Numbered from the stretch's first letter, positions 43,662 through 53,130 are shown. The stretch is 64,000 nt of DNA from Shewanella woodyi ATCC 51908 (GCF_000019525.1 NC_010506.1:4836001-4900000), one strand, 5' to 3'. Translations and numbers: made by a program. Notes: generated by a model from the sequence alone, not told the origin.

Positions 43662-44426
43662 ATGATAGATATCAAGCATGTTTCAGTCAGAATTAATCAC
43701 AAGCCAGTACTCACCAATATCAATCTGCATATTCCATCTGGCAAAGTCACCGCGTTACTTGGCCCTAACGGTGCAGGAAAGTCCACCTTGCTTAAAAGTC
43801 TCAGCCAAGAGGTGCAACTCGATGCGGGAAATATAGCCTTAAATGATCGACCTGTGCAGGATTTTGATCGGCTTGAATTAGCCAAGCATCTCGCTGTTCT
43901 ACCACAACATGCCAGCCTCACCTTTCCATTTGCGGTTCATGAGGTCGTCGCAATGGGACTCTACCCTTTGACCTTAAGCAATAAACAGGGGATGGAATTA
44001 GTGGACGAGCAGCTCAACAGGTTAGCGCTAACCTCCTTAAAATACAGGAGCTACCCAACACTCTCAGGTGGTGAAAAACAGAGGGTGCAACTGGCCCGTG
44101 TTCTCACCCAACTCCAGCAAGCACAAAGACCGCCAATATTACTCTTGGACGAGCCCACTTCCGCATTGGATCTGGCCCAGCAACACAGAGTCCTATCCTT
44201 AGCAAAAGAGTTGGCCCACCAGCACAACTATGCTGTGGTTGTGGTACTACACGACCTTAACCAAGCCTCACGCTACGCCGATAACTTAGTGATCCTTGAA
44301 CGTGGCCAGATTGTAAGTCAGGGGACAGCAAGAACCACCTTAACACTGCAGACCATCAAACAGGTCTGGCAATATGAACCTCAGATAGTTAACGCCCCAG
44401 GATGTGAAACACCTTTGCTATTTTAA
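43662..44426 (+). CDS. hutD: Heme ABC importer ATP-binding protein
   Basis: The product is 254 residues: Walker [11 protein letters not shown]-loop LPQHAS, signature [15 protein letters not shown], Walker [14 protein letters not shown] and H-loop VVLHDLNQ. It powers import of heme through HutC. It is the last gene of the operon. The next coding sequence is the broken DUF2956 gene at 44494. Confidence 0.94.
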   Translation: MIDIKHVSVRINHKPVLTNINLHIPSGKVTALLGPNGAGKSTLLKSLSQEVQLDAGNIALNDRPVQDFDRLELAKHLAVLPQHASLTFPFAVHEVVAMGLYPLTLSNKQGMELVDEQLNRLALTSLKYRSYPTLSGGEKQRVQLARVLTQLQQAQRPPILLLDEPTSALDLAQQHRVLSLAKELAHQHNYAVVVVLHDLNQASRYADNLVILERGQIVSQGTARTTLTLQTIKQVWQYEPQIVNAPGCETPLLF

Positions 44427-44493
44427 GGGCCATATACCTCACCAAGGATTTTCGATATAGTCTTTGCCATTCGCGCTTAAGTAAATATGAATG

Positions 44494-44571
44494 ATGGCAA
44501 AAACAATCTCAAACGAAACTCAAAATGAAGCCATGAAGGTGGCCAAGGCGACTCAAAAACCGGGACAGACC
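44494..44571 (+). pseudogene. 5' fragment of a DUF2956 gene split by the genomic island
   Basis: Twenty-six codons starting with the ATG at 44494, MAKTISNETQNEAMK then VAKATQKPGQT, match the N-terminus of DUF2956 proteins, including the intact copy at 50407-50745 (ARATQKPGQ). After the Thr codon the frame enters island sequence and stops at 44589. The missing part resumes in frame at 59262 with KEQTKLIA. The join gives a 110-residue protein, close to the 112 residues of the intact copy. Confidence 0.9.
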
Positions 44572-44721
44572 ATTATATACGGAAGCTAAAACGTAAAAGA
44601 GAATAGGTCTATAAATAACAACAAAAACTTAAACTTAAACCTTAAATAGCATTCAAATATTGACAAAAATTCAAACTACAGTCTAAATTATTAAAACTTA
44701 TAATGTACGGCATAAACTGTA

Positions 44722-46023
44722 ATGCATTTAAAGATAGAGAAAATCACAGTAAATGGTGAACAAAGCGTTTTCTACACTGATGGATTTGGATATCCTATTT
44801 CAGGTAATTTATCTGTCGATTATGCAAGTAATTACATTTGTTTAGAAAAGAGCAGTACGACTATCAAGTCAAGAGAAACAACAGCTAGGCATTTACTCTT
44901 TTGTTTAAACTACTTTATCTATAATGACATTGATATCGTCAACCGTGTTGCCTCTGGAGAGTTCTTTAGTTTTTTTGAATTAGATAAATTTTCCAATCAC
45001 TGCTTTCTTAAGCAAAGAATAATTAACAAAACCAAATCATCAAATATTGTTTCCTTCACTCCAAAAGACTCGATATCTCCATCTACACGCAAAACAACAT
45101 GCCGACAAAATCAAGTATCTAATACAACTGCACGTGAACGTTTAAGAGCATTGAGAAGCTACTTAGAGTACCTTTATGAACGCTTTTATGGCTTTAACTC
45201 CCCTACTCGCCTGAAAGAGCATTATGATAATGTTATTAGGCATTTAAACAGGGAAGTAAATAAAGCTAAGCCTAACAACACAAGCGTAATAGACATTGAT
45301 GAAGAAGTATTCACTCAAGAAGTCATTAATAAAATATACGAGATAACACTGGTTGGTCACCCTAGCAATCCTTTCAAACGCTCACAGTTAAGAAACCGTG
45401 TCATAATCGATACCATTTTTGATATAGGCATACGAAGAGGTGCGTTACTAAATTTAAAATTAGGAGATATCAAAGACGAGGAAACACCCCGTTTAGATAT
45501 TATAAATAGAATAAACTTCGATGATCCAAGAAAACATCGCCCAACACAAAAAACACAAAGTGGTGTAATAGGTACCCAATTTAGCACTATTCGAAACTTG
45601 AAGACTTATATTGAAACAGTTCGAGATTCATATACTTCAACCACGAAACCTAGCCCTCTTTATCCAAAAGCATTAGAGCATGACTTCATATTTATCTCTG
45701 AATACGGCACAACCAAAGGCCACCCCCTATCAATTACAGGTTTCAATTATATTTTTGACGTTTTATCTGAGGCTGTGGGAGTAAATATTCATCCACATTT
45801 AATTCGCCACCACTGGAATTACAACTTCACAAGACAAGCCGAAAAAGCTGGTCTAACAAGCCATGAAACGGACAAGCTGAGAAAGCATCAAATGACTTGG
45901 AGTGAAAATTCTACAATGGCGAGAATTTACAATAAAAGAGCAACTTTAGAGAAAGTAAGAAAAATTAAACAGAACTACCAAAATCAATTATTTTATACGG
46001 GAAGTCATGATGACAACAGCTGA
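44722..46023 (+). CDS. Tyrosine recombinase 1 of the island trio
   Basis: The product is 433 residues. The catalytic residues can be placed: Arg238 in GIRRGALL, His359-x-x-Arg362 in HPHLIRHHW, His389/Trp393 in HQMTW, and Tyr403 in ARIYNKR. The N-terminal half is an AT-rich, SAM-like DNA-binding region. It is the closest of the three to standard phage-type integrases. It overlaps the second recombinase by 17 bases. An intergenic stretch of about 150 bases separates it from the left island junction. Confidence 0.9.
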   Translation: MHLKIEKITVNGEQSVFYTDGFGYPISGNLSVDYASNYICLEKSSTTIKSRETTARHLLFCLNYFIYNDIDIVNRVASGEFFSFFELDKFSNHCFLKQRIINKTKSSNIVSFTPKDSISPSTRKTTCRQNQVSNTTARERLRALRSYLEYLYERFYGFNSPTRLKEHYDNVIRHLNREVNKAKPNNTSVIDIDEEVFTQEVINKIYEITLVGHPSNPFKRSQLRNRVIIDTIFDIGIRRGALLNLKLGDIKDEETPRLDIINRINFDDPRKHRPTQKTQSGVIGTQFSTIRNLKTYIETVRDSYTSTTKPSPLYPKALEHDFIFISEYGTTKGHPLSITGFNYIFDVLSEAVGVNIHPHLIRHHWNYNFTRQAEKAGLTSHETDKLRKHQMTWSENSTMARIYNKRATLEKVRKIKQNYQNQLFYTGSHDDNS

Positions 46024-47689
46024 AAAAACAAACTATCATCCCGATTTAAATACTCCCATTTACGCTCTCGATAAAGGCTATAGTTTCATTCCTTCCTCAG
46101 ATAAATGGGTTATAGCTGTAAACACCACTCTAGACGTTGGTTTTATACACCAATCAGAACTGTCTAAAGAGCAAAAAGAAGACTTATTGAATATTCTAGC
46201 CTTTAGGGTAACTTGTGTAGGAGATACATCTGCGAAGAAATCTTGTAGAGCTTTTAAAAGATTCCTCATGAACCTAAAAGGAAAAATGACGTTCGAGTCG
46301 ACTCTGGCATCATACAACACACTAACAAGCACCTACCTAAACGCATTCTCTTTTTCAGTGAGAGACTTTGCTCTAGCTGGAAAGAAATTTCAGGAACAAT
46401 CTCTTAAAAAACTTTATTTAGACAAGTGTAAAAAATACCAAAACACACAGTTTACAAGGAAAATGTTTGACTGTAATAGAGGTGCTCATACACCTATTGA
46501 GCTTGAAAGCGTATTCGAAGGTATGCGACTTTTAACCCAAAAAATGCATCAAATGCTGAATATTCCGCAAGCATTTAATCGAAAATACGGACATCCCCAC
46601 ACCTTAATTTCTGGACTAGCATTAGTGATTATGATGTCAGTGCTAAGAAGACCTGTCCAACTACGTCAGATAAAAATGTGCGACTTTCGAACAAAAGGCG
46701 ATAGCTTAAATGAACACTTTTCCGATTCAGATATATTAATTGATTATGATGAGTTAAAACTACAAACCTTCAGAGCCAAATGTAAATACTTAAAAGAAAG
46801 AGAAAATTTAGATGAGGATTTACACCTTCTAAATCGCTCTAATAGCAGGTTAATTTTAAAATATATATCAATACTTTTTAACGAGCACTTAAGCGCCCTT
46901 ACAGCCAAAGGCATAGAGTTAACTAAAACTGAGAAAAAGGAAATATTTAGTCGTTTCCCTCTATTCCCAACTTATGAATTAATTATCGCAAGCGAGATAA
47001 ATTCAAAAGAACAACTATTTTGCGCACTACAAATTGATAATACTTTAAATCATGTCAGTAAGGATTCCCTCGCTAAAGGTATCAATGATGTTGTGGATAA
47101 AGTTCTTGCACCACTCTATCATTCCGACCGTGTAACAAGCCCCATAAATCGCATCACCGGCAACAATAGAATTCGACACACCATACTAACTAAAGGTGCA
47201 AGAGATGGCCTTGATGGAATAACTCTTTCAGCAATAACAGGAGTTACACCAAAAGCTGTAGCAGCTTATATTGATATAACAGCTCAAGAACGAGCGATGA
47301 TAGATGACATATTTGGAAAAAATGCCACATTAGTTAACTTTGGCAAGATAAAAGTTCAAAACCAACTATACCCAAGTAAAGACATTGCATTTGATGAGTT
47401 TGGTGATAAGTACGGTTCATTTGAAAGTAACTCTAGATGTATGGGGTGTAGAGAAAAGCTACCAGTCCCTCTCTGTTGCTATGGATGCGATAATTTCACT
47501 GCGCTATCAACAGGAAACCATAACCACCAATTAGAAAAAGTCATTCAAAAGTATGATTTCAATAAGCGCAATGGGCAGTCAGAGGTAGCATTAATGCGCT
47601 TAGAAAAAGCAATAAAACGAATTAAGGCAACTATTGATATATGCACTAGATATAACCGTAGTATGGAGATAACTCTTCATGATCAATAA
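46007..47689 (+). CDS. Tyrosine recombinase 2 of the island trio (divergent)
   Basis: The product is 560 residues. The C-terminal half has a recombinase-like core: an Arg in SVLRRPVQLRQI, NRIRHT at 387-392 where Asn387 takes the place of the usual His of the HxxR motif and Arg390 is kept, and a likely nucleophile Tyr421 in VAAYIDI. A cysteine cluster near the C-terminus (CMGCREKLPVPLCCYGC) looks like a zinc-binding module. It overlaps the first and third recombinases, so the three are probably made together and act as a complex. Confidence 0.82.
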   Translation: MMTTAEKTNYHPDLNTPIYALDKGYSFIPSSDKWVIAVNTTLDVGFIHQSELSKEQKEDLLNILAFRVTCVGDTSAKKSCRAFKRFLMNLKGKMTFESTLASYNTLTSTYLNAFSFSVRDFALAGKKFQEQSLKKLYLDKCKKYQNTQFTRKMFDCNRGAHTPIELESVFEGMRLLTQKMHQMLNIPQAFNRKYGHPHTLISGLALVIMMSVLRRPVQLRQIKMCDFRTKGDSLNEHFSDSDILIDYDELKLQTFRAKCKYLKERENLDEDLHLLNRSNSRLILKYISILFNEHLSALTAKGIELTKTEKKEIFSRFPLFPTYELIIASEINSKEQLFCALQIDNTLNHVSKDSLAKGINDVVDKVLAPLYHSDRVTSPINRITGNNRIRHTILTKGARDGLDGITLSAITGVTPKAVAAYIDITAQERAMIDDIFGKNATLVNFGKIKVQNQLYPSKDIAFDEFGDKYGSFESNSRCMGCREKLPVPLCCYGCDNFTALSTGNHNHQLEKVIQKYDFNKRNGQSEVALMRLEKAIKRIKATIDICTRYNRSMEITLHDQ

Positions 47690-49934
47690 GTACTTAAATA
47701 AGTTACAAAATGACTTTAACAATATCGCTTGGGATATACGCATAAAAAACAAGAGTAGAGAAAAATTTCCGACTAAAATCGATGACACTATAGAAATAAC
47801 CCCAGCAGGCGGAAACCCCACCTACCTCGTACTGTATAGCAAAAAAGCAGCGGGAAAGGTCGTATCACATAAAATGCTCTTTAGACCTGAATACAGGATC
47901 AACATTCACCATAAAAATATACTCGTCTTATTCCTAAATGCTCTTCTGACAAATACCAATGTAAAAATAGAAACAACAACAAGGCTTGTTAGATATGCTC
48001 TTGTTTTTCTAGATCTAATCGATAAATCTCCACACAATTTAAGACAAATTGATTACGATAACACTTACAAAGCATTCAATGAAAAGCTTCACATTGCCTG
48101 CAATTATTTTATTAAATGGTGCTCATCAAATGGGTACTGTGAAAGAATTAGAACTAAGCCACCGAAGATAAAAACAGCAACTAATGGACTTCAAAAACGG
48201 AAAGATAAACTACCTCAAGAGGCCAGTATTATTGCCCTTGGAGAGATATTTCAGCAAGTCATCCCTGAAGATGAGAGCCTTTGGGATACCAGCCCAAAAG
48301 CTAATCATGCCGACGCTTTTTCTTTATCTATAATTGTATTATCACTAGCTAGTCCCAACCGAAGCATGGCTGAAATACGTACGCTTCATAAGCAAGAATT
48401 AATTGAATACAAAGATTGGAATAATCTCGATAGGCTTGGTAAGCCGCAAATTCGTTACTCTCTAATGTGGAAAGGTAGCAAAGGATATAAAGAGTACGAA
48501 AACCATATATTGTCTACGATGTCTGACGTAGTTAAACGAGCATTGAGATACATGGAACGTGTAACTGCGCCATATAGGATTTTGATGCAATTCTGGTTCA
48601 AGCAAAATTCAACCATAAATGAGCTGTTTCCTATTACTAACGAAATTTTAAACTCTAGGCTTAAAACTCTGAAGCTGACACCTTTTGATTCACTTACTTT
48701 TGTTCAACTTGGATTTTTACTCGGCCTGCATCAAAATATAGTTTTCACTCTAAAAATGAATAAATTATCTGGGATGGGTTCGATAAAGAAAGACATCCAT
48801 ATTTCTATGCTTAAATCAGATTTCTCATGCTACATATCTGAGTATTGTGGAGCTTCCTTGATAGGCTTTAAGAAGTTTGCAGGGCTAATCCTTACTAAGG
48901 GAGAACTTAAACTAGATAGGTTCGTCACTATAAAGGATATTCAACAAGCACTATTTAAAATGATCTCTCACTCATGGAAAACGTTTCCCCGTATAACCAC
49001 AAATGGGGGAAAATGTGACAAGGGAAATGAAGTCGATATTCGCGAAGCAATGTGGTGCCTGTCTGGAGCGAGTGTAGGAGGACATGGTGGAATGTACGCA
49101 CCTTTCCTTCCTGATGCTATGGAAGGGCTTATTAAAAAGGAGCTTAAAGGCCGCCTCTTTAGAAAATATGGATACTCTGAACGATTACGAATGAGTGCAC
49201 ACCAATTTAGACATTACCTCAATCATAATAGTGATATTAACGGCCTCTCTCATTACATCATAAATGCTTGGTCTGGCAGAGCGGATAGTAGACACATTCA
49301 GAATTATCTTCATGAAACAGAAGAGGATAAAATAGCTAGAATTCCGATAGTTGAACCCATAAACAACGAGATAGACATTAGAGTTCACTCACAGAAAGAG
49401 TTTGAAAAACTACGTAAACAGCAATCGATTACAAGTATTACTTCAGTTGGCTTTTGCACTAAAGATTTACGCTATATCCCCTGTACCTATCTAAGTGAAT
49501 TCGAAACTCAATGTACGTTTTGCGAACAATCATGTCACATAGCACACGATCAAATTGGGATAAAAATCCTTAAAGAGGATTATGCATTACAAAATGAAAG
49601 ACTAAGTAAACATCTTAATTGTCCTAATAAACGTAATGAGAACGCAAAAAAATGGTATAGAACGCACAAAGCAAATACCGATTTGCTTTGTCAATTAATC
49701 GAAACGTTAGAAGACCCGCTAATACCTAGGGGGGCTGTTGTTAGGGTGATAACAGAAACAAAAGAAATTAGGATCGCTGACTTAGATAAGAAGTCTATTT
49801 CAACAAGAAAGCTTTATTTAAAAAATATGGAAGATGACATCCAACACGGGTTGGAAGATTGTGCCCCTATCGAAAAAAAACCGTTTGAAAAAGATACTGA
49901 ACAGTTCATAGAAAACTTCTGGGGAGATTTATAA
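47679..49934 (+). CDS. Tyrosine recombinase 3 of the island trio (large)
   Basis: The product is 751 residues. The catalytic core lies at 508-543: HQFRH (His508, Arg511), AWSGRAD, and Tyr543 in IQNYLHET. An upstream Arg in SPNRSMAEIR is a candidate for the first catalytic Arg. Like the second protein it has a C-terminal cysteine group (CTFCEQSCH). The large N-terminal region is unrecognised. It overlaps gene 2 by 11 bases and is followed after 3 bases by the small coiled-coil gene. Confidence 0.82.
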   Translation: MINKYLNKLQNDFNNIAWDIRIKNKSREKFPTKIDDTIEITPAGGNPTYLVLYSKKAAGKVVSHKMLFRPEYRINIHHKNILVLFLNALLTNTNVKIETTTRLVRYALVFLDLIDKSPHNLRQIDYDNTYKAFNEKLHIACNYFIKWCSSNGYCERIRTKPPKIKTATNGLQKRKDKLPQEASIIALGEIFQQVIPEDESLWDTSPKANHADAFSLSIIVLSLASPNRSMAEIRTLHKQELIEYKDWNNLDRLGKPQIRYSLMWKGSKGYKEYENHILSTMSDVVKRALRYMERVTAPYRILMQFWFKQNSTINELFPITNEILNSRLKTLKLTPFDSLTFVQLGFLLGLHQNIVFTLKMNKLSGMGSIKKDIHISMLKSDFSCYISEYCGASLIGFKKFAGLILTKGELKLDRFVTIKDIQQALFKMISHSWKTFPRITTNGGKCDKGNEVDIREAMWCLSGASVGGHGGMYAPFLPDAMEGLIKKELKGRLFRKYGYSERLRMSAHQFRHYLNHNSDINGLSHYIINAWSGRADSRHIQNYLHETEEDKIARIPIVEPINNEIDIRVHSQKEFEKLRKQQSITSITSVGFCTKDLRYIPCTYLSEFETQCTFCEQSCHIAHDQIGIKILKEDYALQNERLSKHLNCPNKRNENAKKWYRTHKANTDLLCQLIETLEDPLIPRGAVVRVITETKEIRIADLDKKSISTRKLYLKNMEDDIQHGLEDCAPIEKKPFEKDTEQFIENFWGDL

Positions 49935-49937
49935 CTC

Positions 49938-50345
49938 ATGGCAAAACCTTCATTATCAACAACTCAAGTGCGCCAAATTGAAAAAATTCTTTATCGATGG
50001 TCAGGTAAACTAACCTGGGAAGAACTAGTTGATCAGCTTGAAAACGAGTTAGAGATTACTACTACTCGTCAAACCTTAAATTCCTACAGTTCTATAAGCG
50101 GTGTTTTTAAGTCCACAAAAACCCGACTTAGGGGAATAAGTGAGAACTATCAAAACTCCCCTAACGTCTCCCTTGAGAAAGCTAGTCTGCTCGATAAAAT
50201 AGAAAAGCTTGAGAATGAAATCATTGGCCTCAGAACACAAAACCAACAATTTCAAGGTCTTTTGAATGACATAAGAATGGAAGCTGAAAGTACTCCCCTG
50301 CTAATGGATTTGCTTATTTCGGTTAAACGAAAACATCAAGGTTAA
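49938..50345 (+). CDS. Small coiled-coil protein, fourth gene of the recombinase operon
   Basis: The product is 135 residues. The N-terminal part (about 1-65) looks like a small helical DNA-binding domain (LTWEELVDQLENELEITTTR). Residues 80-112 form a coiled coil (LLDKIEKLENEIIGLR). Its size, order and coiled coil recall TnpC of Tn554, the accessory factor of that recombinase trio, but there is no clear sequence match. It starts 3 bases after the third recombinase gene, so it is co-transcribed. Confidence 0.72.
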   Translation: MAKPSLSTTQVRQIEKILYRWSGKLTWEELVDQLENELEITTTRQTLNSYSSISGVFKSTKTRLRGISENYQNSPNVSLEKASLLDKIEKLENEIIGLRTQNQQFQGLLNDIRMEAESTPLLMDLLISVKRKHQG

Positions 50346-50406
50346 CAGTGCAACCACTTAAAACTGCTGAAATACAAAAAACACTAAAACTCATCTCATT
50401 GTATGG

Positions 50407-50745
50407 CTACATTAAAACGATATAGGCTCCGAAAAAGAGCCAAGAAATCACTAATAAAATCCATGGCAAAGAGTTACTTGCCGCACGATTACCATTAACT
50501 ATATCTTCTAGTGGTAAAGCATTTTCTTCATTGTTTTTTTGTTTGATTGATTGCTTTTTTGCTTTACTCGCCGCTCTAGCTTTAGCTTTTTGTTGTTTTT
50601 TATACAGTTCTATCCCGTTTTGTATTCCTTTCGCTATTAACTTAGTCTGCTCTTTGTCTTGACCAGGCTTTTGAGTTGCACGAGCGATCTGTGTGGCTTC
50701 ATCAACTGTTTTCTGTGATGGCTTTTGAGCTACTTTCTTAACCAT
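50407..50745 (-). CDS. Intact DUF2956 protein carried by the island
   Basis: The product is 112 residues. It has the DUF2956 layout: IARATQKPGQDKEQTKLIAKG, then a Lys/Gln/Ala-rich helix (YKKQQKAKARAASKAKKQ) and a single C-terminal membrane helix (LPWILLVISWLFFGAYIVL). It is clearly related to, but diverged from, the host gene that the island splits (44494-44571 plus 59262-59516). It is on the opposite strand, with its own upstream region. It may restore the lost function. The cellular role of DUF2956 is unknown. Confidence 0.9.
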   Translation of the reverse strand: MVKKVAQKPSQKTVDEATQIARATQKPGQDKEQTKLIAKGIQNGIELYKKQQKAKARAASKAKKQSIKQKNNEENALPLEDIVNGNRAASNSLPWILLVISWLFFGAYIVLM

Positions 50746-50860
50746 TTGAAATTATTCTCATTACTTACATGAACCACCAAATTATACAGTAATAACAACC
50801 ATTGGTAAGCTGTGCACAAGTAGACTCTTAATAAGTTTATATAAATAACCCTACAAGGCG

Positions 50861-52270
50861 TCAGAACGGAGAGTTAAAAGTCGAGACGACCTTTTCTCTA
50901 AAGCCTCCTAACATCTCAAGCGATGAGCACTTATCTCTAGAATCTTTTTGATTTTGAAGTGACGTTGAAAAGCTTTGCTTCGAGCCTTCCATTTGTGGGG
51001 AATCGAAACTAAATGTATTCCTTTCGAGGGTAAAATTATCTCTTTTTATTGTTTCTGCTTTAGACTCATCAATTGAGAAAACACTATCACCAAACTCTCT
51101 AAATACTACTGGAACATCTGGTATTTCTTCAGCTAGACGGTTCGCAAACTCAACCAATTTAGGTTCGGCAAAGGTGTAAAGCCAAGCATCTTGGTTTTTA
51201 GTCTTGTTTATCCGTAAAACCCTACCTAAAACCTGCCTAAAATAGAGCTCTGTTTTAACTCTACTTAGGTGACAGCACACTTGTAAACGTGGAATATCAG
51301 TACCTTCACTAATCATCCCTACACTGACAATCCAATTGATATTACTGCTTCGAAACTCATTGATTTTGTTAGAAGGTTGATCTTCTTTATACGTAACTAT
51401 TTCAGCGGTTTGAGCATATTCAGTCTTGAGTATATTCAAGATGTAAGCGGCGTGTTCTAACGATGATGCCACGATAAGTCCTGCCGCATTGGGGTTATGT
51501 TGTTTAATACTTTGGAGTCTGCGTGTAGCCAAAGTTAAAACGTGTCTAATTGCTTCACTATTTTTGATAACAGCCTGATACTGAATAGAAGAGCCTTTAA
51601 ATAATTCATCCAAACAATTGAAAATCTTAGTCTGATTGCCTTCGTTAGTAACAGATAATTTCGCATTATCAATCAACACAATTTTTGGATTACGGCATAC
51701 ACCATCAGCTACCGCTTGTCTCAAGCCGTAAACATAGTCACATTGAATTTGTTTTTCGGGATCAATATATCGAGACAAGACAATAGGAGCTTGATCTGAA
51801 CGCCATGGAGTACCAGTTAATGCTAGAGTGTATTCAGCCTGATTCTGAATATTAAGTAAGATCTCCTCTCCCCAAGCATTTGCATCCTCAAGAGTGCTTC
51901 CTGCACAGTGATGGATCTCGTCAAAAACAACCAATACGCGGTTTTGTTTTAATAACAACCAGAAGTCATCTTTGAAAGACAATAAACTTTGATATGTGTA
52001 GGAACAACCCACCGCACCAATTACGCCATCAAAGCGGCAGCCAAGACGTTTAAGAAAAGTATGCTTTATTCCTTGCGATATATTTACTGAAGGTGAAAAA
52101 CAAAGCACAAAATCAACAAGGTCTTGCTCAAGTAACTGAGCTGCTACCTCAGCTGCCATAATCGTTTTTCCTGCGCCAGGTGTAGCAAGGCAAAGGAAAT
52201 GCCTATGTTTTGCATTATAGTGCTCTAGAGCGCGATTGAGGCACTCTAGTTGCCATTGTCTTAGGTGCAT
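50861..52270 (-). CDS. DEAD/DEAH-type superfamily 2 helicase
   Basis: The product is 469 residues. Helicase motifs in order: Q-like region LRQWQLECLNRAL, motif I ATPGAGKT, motif II DEIHH, motif III ALTGTPWRSD, motif V GMISEGTDIP and motif VI FRQVLGRVLR. This is the two-RecA core of restriction-type SF2 translocases without an attached nuclease. It starts 5 bases after a small winged-helix-like gene and both are divergent from an XRE regulator. A DNA-acting defence or element-maintenance role is likely but unproven. Confidence 0.9.
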   Translation of the reverse strand: MHLRQWQLECLNRALEHYNAKHRHFLCLATPGAGKTIMAAEVAAQLLEQDLVDFVLCFSPSVNISQGIKHTFLKRLGCRFDGVIGAVGCSYTYQSLLSFKDDFWLLLKQNRVLVVFDEIHHCAGSTLEDANAWGEEILLNIQNQAEYTLALTGTPWRSDQAPIVLSRYIDPEKQIQCDYVYGLRQAVADGVCRNPKIVLIDNAKLSVTNEGNQTKIFNCLDELFKGSSIQYQAVIKNSEAIRHVLTLATRRLQSIKQHNPNAAGLIVASSLEHAAYILNILKTEYAQTAEIVTYKEDQPSNKINEFRSSNINWIVSVGMISEGTDIPRLQVCCHLSRVKTELYFRQVLGRVLRINKTKNQDAWLYTFAEPKLVEFANRLAEEIPDVPVVFREFGDSVFSIDESKAETIKRDNFTLERNTFSFDSPQMEGSKQSFSTSLQNQKDSRDKCSSLEMLGGFREKVVSTFNSPF

Positions 52271-52275
52271 ACTGG

Positions 52276-52803
52276 TTACTTTAGTTGATAGGCGAGAACA
52301 GATTTAATCGCTTTGATTTGCCCAAGTAGTTTCGAGCTATTTTCACGCGCTTGTAAATACATGGATTCAAGGTGAATCTTCATTTCAGGGAAAGATTCAT
52401 ATAGACGCATATATTCTTCTGACTCGCCAATGCTTGTAAGAAGGTCGATTTCAGTTTCTTTAAGACGCTCTTCAAGTCGCTGGACTCCAAAACTGGTATG
52501 AGTAGTCATTAGGCCTAGAGGCTTCGACTTACTTTGAATTATAAAGTTTGCTTTAAAAAATAACTCAGACTTCTGGTACGTAACACCTTTGGAGTTTTTA
52601 GTTCCATTTTTTAGTAACCCCCCTTTCTTAACAAGCCTAAGAATTTGTCTATACACATACTTACGAGCCTCGATGAAATCTTGAGCCACTGAAGAGCTTG
52701 CTAAATATGCATCCCGTAGTTGTGTCACATGGAAATTGTCAAAATTCTCATCCTGGAGAATATCATTTAACTGGGCGTTCATTTTTATGGATGGATTCGA
52801 CAT
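52276..52803 (-). CDS. Small protein with possible winged-helix domain, partner of the helicase
   Basis: The product is 175 residues from the ATG at 52801-52803, preceded by GAGAGAG; longer starts run into the operator region. Residues 30-85 (VTQLRDAYLASS, then VYRQILRLVKKGGLL) could form a winged helix. The C-terminal 70 residues are a long charged helix (VQRLEERLKETEIDLL, then YLQARENSSKLLGQIKAI). I do not recognise the family. It is first in the two-gene unit with the helicase and directly follows the C-box-like operator. Confidence 0.78.
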   Translation of the reverse strand: MSNPSIKMNAQLNDILQDENFDNFHVTQLRDAYLASSSVAQDFIEARKYVYRQILRLVKKGGLLKNGTKNSKGVTYQKSELFFKANFIIQSKSKPLGLMTTHTSFGVQRLEERLKETEIDLLTSIGESEEYMRLYESFPEMKIHLESMYLQARENSSKLLGQIKAIKSVLAYQLK

Positions 52804-52818
52804 TACTCTCTCACAAGG

Positions 52819-52843
52819 GACTGCTAGTAGGACTCGTAGAGTC
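52819..52843. promoter_or_regulatory. C-box-like tandem operator between helicase pair and XRE gene
   Basis: GACT-GCT-AGTA at 52819-52829 and GACTC-GTA-GAGTC at 52831-52843. The spacing and the GACT-N3-AGTC pattern recall the C-boxes bound by controller proteins of restriction-modification systems. The XRE protein encoded 80 bases away is of the right size to be that controller. Confidence 0.5.
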
Positions 52844-52923
52844 CTTATTATCAAATGCGGATTATAATCCGTGGCTTTATAAGCCGCAACTTTGGATAGT
52901 CTTTCTCTTTAACGAGATGAAAC

Positions 52924-53130
52924 ATGAAAGACTTAGCAATCCAATTTGGTCTTAAATTGCGTGAAAAACGCAAAGAGCTTGGGATTTCTCAGGATAAATT
53001 GGCATTACTAGCAGAGATCGATCGCAGCTATGCAGGACGAATAGAACGTGGAGAAGTGAACATAACACTAGAGAAAGCCTATCAATTAGCTGAAGTGTTA
53101 GGCTGTGAAGTTAGAGAGTTGCTCCCTTAA
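52924..53130 (+). CDS. XRE-family helix-turn-helix regulator, controller (C-protein) type
   Basis: The product is 68 residues and is almost entirely one Cro/CI domain: KLREKRKELGISQDKLA, then DRSYAGRIERGEVNITLEKA and QLAEVLGCEVRELLP. C proteins of restriction-modification systems have this size and the same SYAGRIERG-like recognition helix. No methyltransferase is present, so it probably times expression of the divergent helicase pair. The ATG at 52924 follows AACGAGATGAAAC. Confidence 0.88.
   Translation: MKDLAIQFGLKLREKRKELGISQDKLALLAEIDRSYAGRIERGEVNITLEKAYQLAEVLGCEVRELLP

Noticed and set aside
44427..44721. tRNA gene as island attachment site
   Set aside because: No cloverleaf or CCA end is seen at either junction; the target is the DUF2956 coding sequence.
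50861..53130. Complete restriction-modification system
   Set aside because: The controller-like XRE protein and helicase suggest it, but no methyltransferase or nuclease domain is encoded in the island.
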